A stretch of DNA of 20,024 bases. Origin: JALQTD01 sp964390365 (GTDB lineage Bacteria > Bacteroidota > Bacteroidia > Flavobacteriales_D > Sanyastnellaceae). Positions 7,277 to 14,114 of this stretch are shown in pieces. A program made the translations under genes and the position numbers. Location: assembly GCA_964390365.1 (NCBI GenBank), contig CAYMHW010000043.1, positions 1 through 20,024 on the forward strand, in the 5' to 3' direction. The first letter of the stretch is position 1. The number at the start of each line of letters is the position of its first letter. A model generated the notes under the pieces. It did no database searches. It saw nothing but the letters and a program-made list of their open reading frames with translations, and was not told the origin of the DNA.

Positions 7277-7285
7277 TTTTCCACA
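7277..7285 (+). promoter_or_regulatory. DnaA-box-like 9-mer TTTTCCACA
   Basis: TTTTCCACA differs from TTATCCACA at one position and lies immediately before the phased repeat array upstream of mraZ. Together with the 7182-7190 site it could place the division cluster under replication-initiator influence, but chance occurrence is not excluded. Confidence 0.25.
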
Positions 7286-7287
7286 AT

Positions 7288-7332
7288 GGGGGAGAAAGTG
7301 TCAAATCGTGGGAGAAAGTGGGAAATCGTGAG
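7288..7332 (+). repeat. Phased MraZ-box array upstream of mraZ
   Basis: Units repeat every 10 bp: GGGGGAGAAA, GTGTCAAATC, GTGGGAGAAA, GTGGGAAATC, GTGAG. Seen at 20 bp, 7290-7309 and 7310-7329 are tandem copies differing at two adjacent bases. The content matches known MraZ operators: TGGG units separated by short spacers in Escherichia coli, and AAAGTG(T/G) boxes in Mycoplasma (here at 7295-7301 and 7315-7321). The array ends at the promoter box at 7333, so bound MraZ would cover the region upstream of the -7 element and could repress or otherwise tune mraZ and the whole cluster. Confidence 0.8.
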
Positions 7333-7340
7333 TAATTTTG
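7333..7340 (+). promoter_or_regulatory. TAnnTTTG -7 box of the mraZ/dcw promoter
   Basis: TAATTTTG is a full match to the Bacteroidota -7 consensus and sits 18 nt before the mraZ ATG, predicting a leader of roughly 15 nt. The position of the -33 element is occupied by the repeat array and carries no clear TTG. This is the only convincing promoter seen for the twelve-gene cluster. Confidence 0.65.
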
Positions 7341-7358
7341 GTTTGAAGAACTCCCCCC

Positions 7359-7832
7359 ATGCTCAATCTGCTCGGAGAATACACCTGTAAAGTCGATGCG
7401 AAAGGCCGCGTGTCTTTCCCATCGCGGCTGCGCAAGCAGCTCGACGGGGTGTTGCATCACGGGCTCGTGCTGAACCGGGACATCTTCGAAAAGTGCCTCG
7501 TGCTGTACCCGAAGCCGGAGTGGGACAAGGTGAACGACGAGATGTCGAAGCTGAGCCGGTACAACCGGAAGCACCAGCAATTCCAGCGGATGTTCATGAA
7601 AGGCGCCACCGCCGTCGAACTCGATGGAGCAGGGCGCATCAGCTTGCCCGCCCTGTTGATGCACTACGCAGGCATCGACTTGAAAGCGGACAACGAGATC
7701 ATCATCTCGGGGCTGGGCGAGAAGTTGGAGATTTGGAACAAAGCGGCGTACGAAGCCCAAGTGCTCGGCGAAGACATCGACTTCGGCGACCTCGCGGAAG
7801 ACGTGCGGCGCGACATCGAACCGGAGGCGTGA
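7359..7832 (+). CDS. mraZ: Transcriptional regulator MraZ
   Basis: A protein of 157 residues with two SpoVT/AbrB-like halves: DAKGRVSFPSRLR at residues 13-25 and DGAGRISLPALL at 89-100. MraZ forms a ring-shaped oligomer that binds short direct repeats before its own gene and controls the division and cell-wall (dcw) cluster. Matching repeats lie at 7288-7332, immediately upstream, so autoregulation is strongly suggested here. The length is slightly above the usual ~150, with an acidic C-terminal tail (EDIDFGDLAEDVRRDIEPEA). The ATG follows a C-run with no Shine-Dalgarno-like sequence, normal for Bacteroidota. The stop overlaps the rsmH start as TGATG. Confidence 0.97.
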   Translation: MLNLLGEYTCKVDAKGRVSFPSRLRKQLDGVLHHGLVLNRDIFEKCLVLYPKPEWDKVNDEMSKLSRYNRKHQQFQRMFMKGATAVELDGAGRISLPALLMHYAGIDLKADNEIIISGLGEKLEIWNKAAYEAQVLGEDIDFGDLAEDVRRDIEPEA

Positions 7833-8770
7833 TGGAAGGAACGACCTACCACGTGCCCGTGATGCTCCAACCCTGCCTCGACGGGCTCGGCTTGGATGCG
7901 GACGCGCCTGGCGCGCGCCACTGGGTCGACGTCACCTTCGGCGGAGGCGGCCACAGCCGCGCCATCCTGGAACAAATGGGCGCGAACGACCGGCTTTGGG
8001 CCTTCGACCAAGACCCGGACGCCCAAGCGAACGTCCCCGATGACGGACGGTTCACGCTCATCCCGCAGAACTTCCGGTACGCCCGGAACTTCTTGCGCAT
8101 GCACGGCGTGACCGAAGTGCACGGTCTGCTCGCGGACCTCGGCGTTTCGTCGCACCAATTCGACGCGGGCGAACGCGGGTTTTCCACCCGCTCCGACGCG
8201 CCCCTCGACCTCCGCATGAACCCCACGGCGGGCGTTTCCGGAGCGCAATGGGTCGCCAGCGCCACGGTGGAAGAATTGACCCGCGTGTTCCGCTTGTACG
8301 GGGAGCTGAAGCGCCCGGACAAGGCGGCCTGGGCTTTGGTCCAAGCCCGAGACCACGAGGCCATCGCCACCACGGGCCGCCTCAAGCAAGTCCTCGAACC
8401 CCTCGCACCGCGCGGCAAAGAGAACAAATTCATGGCGCAGGTCTTCCAGGCGCTGCGCATCGAACTCAACGACGAACTCGGCGCCCTCCGCGAATTGCTC
8501 AAGCAGTGCACCACCCTGTTGCCCGAGGGCGGGCGGCTCGTCGTCATGTCGTACCACAGCCTCGAAGACCGGCTCGTCAAGCACTTCATGCGCTCGGGAA
8601 ACTTCGACGACGAACTCGAGCGCGACCTGCGCGGTGCGCCCTTGGCCCCCTTCCGGCCCATCACCCGCAAGGCCGTCGTGGCGGAAGATTCGGAACAAGC
8701 CGCCAACCCCCGCTCCCGGAGTGCCCGGTTGCGGATCGCTGAACGAACCGACTACACCCCGTCAGCATGA
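7832..8770 (+). CDS. rsmH: 16S rRNA (cytosine(1402)-N4)-methyltransferase
   Basis: A protein of 312 residues, the same size as Escherichia coli RsmH (MraW). It uses S-adenosylmethionine to N4-methylate C1402 in the decoding centre of 16S rRNA. Family landmarks are present: HVPVML at 7-12, the SAM loop VDVTFGGGGHSRAIL at 32-46, FDQDPDA (58-64), ADLGVSSHQFDAGERGFS (101-118), PLDLRMNP (124-131), FQALRIELNDEL (205-216) and VVMSYHSLEDRLVKHFM (237-253). The start is fixed by a one-base overlap with the mraZ stop; the frame stays open upstream inside mraZ but is not used. The 3' end overlaps ftsL by four bases (ATGA). It is the second gene in most dcw clusters, so context agrees. Confidence 0.98.
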   Translation: MEGTTYHVPVMLQPCLDGLGLDADAPGARHWVDVTFGGGGHSRAILEQMGANDRLWAFDQDPDAQANVPDDGRFTLIPQNFRYARNFLRMHGVTEVHGLLADLGVSSHQFDAGERGFSTRSDAPLDLRMNPTAGVSGAQWVASATVEELTRVFRLYGELKRPDKAAWALVQARDHEAIATTGRLKQVLEPLAPRGKENKFMAQVFQALRIELNDELGALRELLKQCTTLLPEGGRLVVMSYHSLEDRLVKHFMRSGNFDDELERDLRGAPLAPFRPITRKAVVAEDSEQAANPRSRSARLRIAERTDYTPSA

Positions 8771-9246
8771 AGCGCCTCTTCAAACGCAACCGCCCCCAAC
8801 CCGCGCCGGAAGTGCGCTCCACAAGCCACGCCACGTTCCGCAACGTGGAGGACGTTCCGGAGGTCGAAGTGCCCGAGACGGAACAGCCCGCCGCGCCCAA
8901 GCGAAAGGCGAGCGCTTGGGTGAACCAGGTGCGGGATTTGTTGAGCGGCGAGTTCCTCATCCGCGAAGGCGCCCTCGCCCAAGCTCCTTACCTGATTTTC
9001 GTCAGCTTCTTGCTCGTGCTGTACGTTTCGCTCGGCTATTACTACGAGCATTTGGAGCGTGAACGCCAAACCACCGAACGCCGACTCGAGGAGTTGCGCG
9101 CCGAATTCAAAACCCTTCAAGCCCAGTTCGAATCCAAGCTTCAACAGAGCCAAGTCGAACGCAGCATGGCCGACCTCGGGCTCATCCAGTCCGTGGAAGC
9201 CCCCTACCTCATCGAAGTGTCCACCTCAGAAACCTCCGTGCAATGA
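8767..9246 (+). CDS. ftsL: FtsL-like cell division protein
   Basis: A small bitopic protein of 159 residues: a cytoplasmic N-terminal part of about 73 residues rich in Pro, Glu and Arg, one membrane helix (APYLIFVSFLLVLYVSLGYYY, 73-93 region), and a periplasmic coiled coil at about 94-132 (ERERQTTERRLEELRAEF and following). Sequence similarity to other FtsL proteins is weak, as usual, but size, topology and place between rsmH and ftsI are diagnostic. FtsL binds FtsQ and FtsB and helps activate FtsW-FtsI septal synthesis. The cytoplasmic part is longer than in Escherichia coli, where it is about 35 residues. Overlaps by ATGA at both ends point to coupled translation. Confidence 0.85.
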   Translation: MKRLFKRNRPQPAPEVRSTSHATFRNVEDVPEVEVPETEQPAAPKRKASAWVNQVRDLLSGEFLIREGALAQAPYLIFVSFLLVLYVSLGYYYEHLERERQTTERRLEELRAEFKTLQAQFESKLQQSQVERSMADLGLIQSVEAPYLIEVSTSETSVQ

Positions 9247-11378
9247 GCGACCTCGATCGGAAATACGCGGTTCGCTCGTGGATCTTGTTCAGCGTGCTGT
9301 TGCTCATCGGCATCGGCATCTTCGGCAAGGTGATTTACATCCAGTCGTACGAGTTCGAGCGGTGGCAGCAGCAAGGCCAGTCGTTCACGGAGCAAGTGCG
9401 CACCATCCAACCGAGCCGCGGGCAGATCTTCTCCACGAACGGAAGCGTCCTCGCCACCTCGGTACCGGTGTACGAATTGCGCTGGGACAGCCAAGTGGAT
9501 GGCCTCGATGCGCAGGCATTGGATGCGGCGTTGGATGATTTGGCCCAAGGATTTGCGCGCATCATCGGCCAACGCGACGCGTCCACGTACAAGAATCGCC
9601 TGCGGCAAGCACGGCAAAGCCGCAACCGCTACCACCTCGTGGGTCGGAACCTGAGCTACCTGCAGATGAAGGAACTCAAGGAGCTGCCGTTCATCGATCG
9701 CGGGCGCCTGCGCAGCGGGTTCATGTTCATTCGGGAGGACCAGCGATTGAAGCCGTTCGACGAGCTTGCTGCGCGCACTGTGGGCATTGATCGGGACAGC
9801 AACCGGGTGGGCCTCGAAGAAAGCTGGAATGAGGAATTGCAAGGGGTGGAAGGCAAGCAGCTGCAGACGCGGGCGAGCGGTGGGGTTTGGATTCCCGCGA
9901 CGGACGACTATGTGGTGGAGCCCCAAAACGGGTTCGACGTCGTCTCCACCATCGACATGCACCTGCAAGACGTGGCCTCGCGCGCCCTCGAAAAGCAACT
10001 CGTCGCACACAACGCGGCCTGGGGAACGGTGGTGCTCATGGAAGTGGCCACCGGCCGCATCCGCGCCATCGCCAACCTGACGCGCCAAGGCGACGGCCGT
10101 GACCTCGGCGGCGAAGCCCCGAAGTACTACGAAACGTACAACCACGCCATCGGCAACGCCGTCGAACCGGGCTCCACCTTCAAGCTCGCCACGCTCATGG
10201 CCGCCCTGGAAGCCGGCATCTCCCCCGAAACCGTCCTCCACACCGGCAACGGCCGCGTGGTGTTCCACGGCAAGGCCATGCACGACTCGAACCACGAACA
10301 GGGTGGCCACGGCGATTTGACCCTCGAAGAAGTCTTCGAAGTGAGCTCGAACATCGGGACGGCGTTGGCCATCAAGCAGGCCTTCGACGCGAAGCCCCAA
10401 GCCTTCCTCGACGCCCTGGCCGCGCTCGGCGTGTCGGAGCGGACGGGCGTTCGGCTCGCGGGCGAGGCCCAGCCGAAGGTGTACAGCGAGGTGGGCGAGG
10501 ACCGCTGGTCGGCGCTGAGTTTGACCCAGATGGCCATCGGCTATGAGGTGACCCAAACCCCGCTCCAAACCCTCTCCCTCGTCAACGCCGTCGCGAACAA
10601 CGGCCGCGTCATGGAACCCCAACTCGTGGAGGCCCTCATGAGCAACGGCCAAGTGACGGAGCGCTTCGAACCCCGCGTCCTGCGCGACGGGATTTGCAGC
10701 GAAGCCACCCTCGCCACGTGCCGCCGCATGATGGAGCGCGTGGCCGACCCCGCGGGCCACGGCACCGCGAACACCGTATTCAAGCAACGGCCGTACCGCG
10801 TGGCGGGCAAGACGGGCACGGCTTGGATTGCTGGCCCCAACGGTTACGACGGACGGTACCGCGCGTCGTTCGCGGGCTACTTCCCCGCGGAGGCCCCGAA
10901 GTACTCGTGCATCGTCGTCATCGCCGACACGCGCTCGGGTTTGTACTACGGCAGCACCATCGCCGGCCCGGTCTTCCGCGAACTCGCCGACAAGGTGTAC
11001 GCCACCGACCCCTCGCTCCACCCCGCCACGGAAGGCAACTTCGCGGAGGCCCCGCACCTGCCCGGAGCAAAGGACGGCGCAACGATCGACTTGCTCACCT
11101 TGTACGATGCTTGGGGCGTGACCTACCTCGAAACCGAGCGCCTCGGCGACTGGGTCCGAGCGAAGACCCAGCGCGACTCCGTCCTCGTGAGCCCGCTGCC
11201 CATCCCGGCAGCCGCCGTTCCGGACGTGCGCGGCCTCGGCCTGCGCGACGCGCTGTACCTCTTGGAGAATGCCGGTTTGACCGTCACCACCGACGGCATC
11301 GGAACCGTCCGCCGCCAAAGCATCATCCCCGGAACTGCCCTGCGCAGCGCCCGAACCATCCACCTCGAACTCTCATGA
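9243..11378 (+). CDS. ftsI: Septal peptidoglycan transpeptidase FtsI (PBP3-type) with PASTA domain
   Basis: A class B penicillin-binding protein of 711 residues. One N-terminal membrane helix lies at about 12-33, the dimerisation domain begins around RGQIFSTNGSVLA (59-71), and the transpeptidase domain carries all active-site motifs: STFK at 311-314 (Ser311 nucleophile), SSN at 368-370 and KTGT at 523-526. A single PASTA domain fills the C-terminus (about 656-711, VPDVRGLGLRDALYLLENAG then IPGTALRSARTIHLELS). It cross-links septal peptidoglycan in the periplasm with FtsW. PASTA-bearing FtsI is usual in Bacteroidota, as far as I recall, and absent from the Escherichia coli enzyme. It is linked to ftsL and murE by ATGA overlaps. 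A long open frame on the opposite strand is a composition shadow. Confidence 0.97.
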   Translation: MSDLDRKYAVRSWILFSVLLLIGIGIFGKVIYIQSYEFERWQQQGQSFTEQVRTIQPSRGQIFSTNGSVLATSVPVYELRWDSQVDGLDAQALDAALDDLAQGFARIIGQRDASTYKNRLRQARQSRNRYHLVGRNLSYLQMKELKELPFIDRGRLRSGFMFIREDQRLKPFDELAARTVGIDRDSNRVGLEESWNEELQGVEGKQLQTRASGGVWIPATDDYVVEPQNGFDVVSTIDMHLQDVASRALEKQLVAHNAAWGTVVLMEVATGRIRAIANLTRQGDGRDLGGEAPKYYETYNHAIGNAVEPGSTFKLATLMAALEAGISPETVLHTGNGRVVFHGKAMHDSNHEQGGHGDLTLEEVFEVSSNIGTALAIKQAFDAKPQAFLDALAALGVSERTGVRLAGEAQPKVYSEVGEDRWSALSLTQMAIGYEVTQTPLQTLSLVNAVANNGRVMEPQLVEALMSNGQVTERFEPRVLRDGICSEATLATCRRMMERVADPAGHGTANTVFKQRPYRVAGKTGTAWIAGPNGYDGRYRASFAGYFPAEAPKYSCIVVIADTRSGLYYGSTIAGPVFRELADKVYATDPSLHPATEGNFAEAPHLPGAKDGATIDLLTLYDAWGVTYLETERLGDWVRAKTQRDSVLVSPLPIPAAAVPDVRGLGLRDALYLLENAGLTVTTDGIGTVRRQSIIPGTALRSARTIHLELS

Positions 11379-12844
11379 AACTCCTGAAAGACATCCTCTA
11401 CGGTTGCCGCATTGCCGAAGTGAACGGCCCCACGCACGTGGCCGTGGAAGACGTTGCGTTCGACAGCCGGGCGGTGAAGCCGTTTGGGGTGTTCGTCGCG
11501 GTGCCGGGCACGAAGGTGGACGGACACGATTACATTCCGCAGGCCGTCGAGCGGGGCGCGATTGCCGTGGTGGCCGAGCGGTTGCCGGAGGAGCGCGCGG
11601 ACGGCGTGACGTACGTGCAGGTGAACGATGCCTCGAAGGCGTTGGGCCAAATCGCAGCCGGCTTCTACGACCACCCGAGCCGCGAAATGCACGTCGTCGC
11701 AGTGACCGGCACCAACGGCAAGACCACGACCGTGACGCTGTTGCACCAGCTGTTTCGGGCTTTGGACCGCAAAACCGGCCTCCTCAGCACGGTCGAAAAC
11801 CGCATCAACGACCAGGTCGTGCCCTCGACGCACACCACTCCCGATGCCGTCCAAATGCAGCGGCTGTTCCGCCAAATGGTCGACGCCGGCTGCAAGTTCT
11901 GCTTCATGGAAGCGAGTTCGCACAGCATCCACCAACACCGGCTCGCGGGCACGCACCTCGCCGGCGCGGTGTTCAGCAACATCACCCACGACCACCTCGA
12001 CTACCACGGCACCTTCAACCACTACCTCGCCGCGAAGCGGGGCCTCTTTGACGGGCTGAGCAGCTCGGCGTTTGCGCTCATCAACCGGGACGACCGCCAC
12101 GCGGATGACCTCGTGATCGGCTGCAAGGGGCGGGTGCGCGATTACGCGGTGTCGGCGATGGCCGATTACCGGGCGCGCGTCGTGGAAAACACGTTGCAGG
12201 GGCTGCACCTGTTCATCGACGGGCACGATTTGTACTCGCGGCTCATCGGCGGATTCAACGCCTCGAACTTGCTCAGCGTGTACGCGGTGGCCCGGGAGCT
12301 CGGGTTCGAAACGCTCGAAATCATGACCGCCCTTTCCTTGCTCAAGCCGCCTCCCGGAAGGTTCGAACAAGTCGAGGTCGGAAACGGCGTGACGGCCGTG
12401 GTGGATTACGCCCACACGCCCGACGCCCTCGAGAACGTCCTCAACACCATTTCCAGCTTCCGCGCCGGCGACACGCAGGTCATCACCGTGGTGGGCTGCG
12501 GCGGCGACCGGGATAAGACGAAGCGACCGGTGATGGCGCGGGCGGCGGCGGACCTCAGCGACCGGGTGTTCCTGACCTCGGACAACCCGCGCAGCGAGGA
12601 TCCAGAGGCCATCCTCGCCGACATGCGCGCCGGGCTCGACCCGATTCAAGCGCGCAAGGCCATCAGCATTGCGGATCGCCGCGAAGCGATTCGGATGGCC
12701 GCAGCCGTGGCGCGCCCTGGGGACATCGTCCTCGTCGCAGGCAAGGGCCACGAAACGTACCAAGAAATCCAAGGCGTTCGCCATGACTTCGATGACCGCG
12801 TGGTCGTCGCGGAGGCGTTTGGCCTGAACAACGCCAACTCCTGA
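11375..12844 (+). CDS. murE: UDP-MurNAc-L-Ala-D-Glu:meso-diaminopimelate ligase
   Basis: A Mur ligase of 489 residues that adds the third peptide residue to the peptidoglycan precursor in the cytoplasm using ATP. Domain 1 binds the UDP-sugar (FDSRAVKPFGVFVA, 29-42). Domain 2 has the P-loop TGTNGKTTT at 111-119, the HTTPDA segment at 153-158 and the likely carbamylated lysine Lys221 in AAKRGLFD. Domain 3 has VVDYAHTPDALENVL (342-356), GCGGDRDKTKRP (374-385), and DNPR at 403-406, the signature for meso-diaminopimelate rather than lysine, and GKGHE at 456-460. The start is chosen by the ATGA overlap with ftsI; the frame is open for about 680 bases further upstream, but only as a shadow. One base separates its stop from mraY. 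Confidence 0.97.
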   Translation: MKLLKDILYGCRIAEVNGPTHVAVEDVAFDSRAVKPFGVFVAVPGTKVDGHDYIPQAVERGAIAVVAERLPEERADGVTYVQVNDASKALGQIAAGFYDHPSREMHVVAVTGTNGKTTTVTLLHQLFRALDRKTGLLSTVENRINDQVVPSTHTTPDAVQMQRLFRQMVDAGCKFCFMEASSHSIHQHRLAGTHLAGAVFSNITHDHLDYHGTFNHYLAAKRGLFDGLSSSAFALINRDDRHADDLVIGCKGRVRDYAVSAMADYRARVVENTLQGLHLFIDGHDLYSRLIGGFNASNLLSVYAVARELGFETLEIMTALSLLKPPPGRFEQVEVGNGVTAVVDYAHTPDALENVLNTISSFRAGDTQVITVVGCGGDRDKTKRPVMARAAADLSDRVFLTSDNPRSEDPEAILADMRAGLDPIQARKAISIADRREAIRMAAAVARPGDIVLVAGKGHETYQEIQGVRHDFDDRVVVAEAFGLNNANS

Positions 12845-12845
12845 G

Positions 12846-14114
12846 ATGCTGTACCACCTCTTCACCTGGCTGGACGAAGCGCACAACCTCCCCGGAGCGG
12901 GCCTGTTTCAATTCGTCTCCTTCCGCGCGGCGATGGCGCTGCTCACCTCGCTGCTCATCGGCATCGGCGTCGGCAAGCGCATCATCCAGTGGCTGCAGCT
13001 CAAGCAAGTCGGCGAAATCGTCCGCAACCTCGGCCTCGAAGGCCAAATGCAAAAGCAAGGCACCCCGACGATGGGCGGCCTCATCATCCTCGCGGCCATC
13101 CTCGTCCCCACCCTGCTGTTCGCCGACCTGACGAGCATCTACACCCAGCTGATGCTGCTGGTGACGGTTTGGCTCGGCGCCATCGGCTTCATCGACGATT
13201 ACATCAAGGTGTTCAAGCGGAACAAGGAGGGGCTCGCGGGCAAGTTCAAGGTGGTGGGCCAAATCGGAGTCGGCCTCATCCTCGGCGCCGTCATGTGGTG
13301 GCACCCGGACATCACCATCAAGGACCACGTGGACCGCACCACGACGGGCGAAACCGTCGCCATGACCGCGGTGGACGGCACGGAATTCGAAGTGTTCAAC
13401 CCGGACGGCGGGGACGTGGTTTGGGAAGCGAAGAAATCGAGCACCACGACCATCCCGTTCGTGAAGCACAACGCCTTCGACTACGCGGCGCTCGTGGGGT
13501 GGATGGGCGATTGGGCCCTCGATTACGTGTGGGTCGTCTTCATCCTCATCGTCATCCTCGTGGTGACGGCGGTGTCGAACGGGGCGAACCTGACGGACGG
13601 CATCGACGGACTGGCGACGGGGACGAGCGCCATCATCGGCATCGCCCTAGCGGTCCTCGCCTACGTCGGATCGAACGCCATCATGAGCGGCTACCTGAAC
13701 ATCATGTTCATTCCGGGGTCGCAGGAACTCGTGGTGTTCATCGCGGCCTTTGTGGGCGCGTGCGTCGCGTTCCTCTGGTACAACGCGTTCCCGGCCCAAG
13801 TCTTCATGGGCGACACGGGGAGCCTCGCGCTCGGTGGCATCATCGCGGCGTTCGCCATCCTGATTCGGAAGGAACTGCTGATTCCGGTGCTGTGCGGCAT
13901 CTTCCTCGTGGAGAACCTCAGCGTCGTGCTGCAGGTCGCGTACTTCCGCCACACGCGCAAGAAGTACGGGGAGGGCCGCCGGATTTTCCGGATGGCGCCG
14001 TTGCACCACCACTACCAAAAAATGGACCTGCCGGAATCGAAGATCACGGCGCGTTTTTGGATCGTCGGCATCCTGCTGGCGGTCATCACCATCGTCACCC
14101 TGAAAGTTCGATGA
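12846..14114 (+). CDS. mraY: Phospho-N-acetylmuramoyl-pentapeptide transferase
   Basis: A polytopic membrane protein of 422 residues that moves phospho-MurNAc-pentapeptide onto undecaprenyl phosphate, making lipid I. Landmarks: GTPTMGGLIIL (72-82), the Asp-Asp pair at 117-118 in GFIDDYIKVFKRNKEGL, NLTDGIDGLATG (248-259), MGDTGSLALGG (321-331), and the HHH motif at 387-389 in MAPLHHHYQKM. It is about 60 residues longer than the Escherichia coli enzyme because of an extra segment at about 152-216 between two membrane helices, rich in Thr and acidic residues and predicted periplasmic. From memory, Bacteroidota MraY proteins commonly carry an insertion here. The start follows murE by one base and the stop overlaps murD by ATGA. 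Confidence 0.97.
   Translation: MLYHLFTWLDEAHNLPGAGLFQFVSFRAAMALLTSLLIGIGVGKRIIQWLQLKQVGEIVRNLGLEGQMQKQGTPTMGGLIILAAILVPTLLFADLTSIYTQLMLLVTVWLGAIGFIDDYIKVFKRNKEGLAGKFKVVGQIGVGLILGAVMWWHPDITIKDHVDRTTTGETVAMTAVDGTEFEVFNPDGGDVVWEAKKSSTTTIPFVKHNAFDYAALVGWMGDWALDYVWVVFILIVILVVTAVSNGANLTDGIDGLATGTSAIIGIALAVLAYVGSNAIMSGYLNIMFIPGSQELVVFIAAFVGACVAFLWYNAFPAQVFMGDTGSLALGGIIAAFAILIRKELLIPVLCGIFLVENLSVVLQVAYFRHTRKKYGEGRRIFRMAPLHHHYQKMDLPESKITARFWIVGILLAVITIVTLKVR

Larger units (their letters stand above)
7070..7358. promoter_or_regulatory. Divergent control region between hydrolase-engB and the dcw cluster
   Basis: This 289-bp non-coding stretch is the longest in the window and clearly less GC-rich than its surroundings, especially from 7170 onward. 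It contains, from left to right, about 110 bp next to the hydrolase start in which I see nothing definite, a DnaA-box-like 9-mer, a minus-oriented pair of AAAGTGGGG repeats, an AT-richer spacer with a second DnaA-like 9-mer, a plus-oriented phased repeat array, and a TAnnTTTG box before mraZ. No clear -7 box for the hydrolase operon was found. Confidence 0.8.

Noticed and set aside
7288..7332. CRISPR-like or satellite repeat
   Set aside because: Units are 10/20 bp without spacers and adjoin the mraZ promoter, which fits a regulator operator.
7070..7358. Chromosomal origin of replication
   Set aside because: There are only two or three near-match DnaA boxes, no dense cluster or AT-rich unwinding element, and no dnaA nearby.
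9204..11363. A 719-codon open frame on the minus strand opposite ftsI
   Set aside because: The plus strand encodes an intact transpeptidase with all active-site motifs. The antisense product is a His/Arg/Gly/Ala-rich composition shadow common in GC-rich DNA, without recognisable domains.
10694..11374. Upstream extension of the murE frame into ftsI
   Set aside because: The extended sequence is Arg/Pro/His-rich shadow; the ATGA overlap at 11375 and alignment with MurE N-termini support the internal start. The same reasoning applies to the long open extension upstream of murD from 12989.
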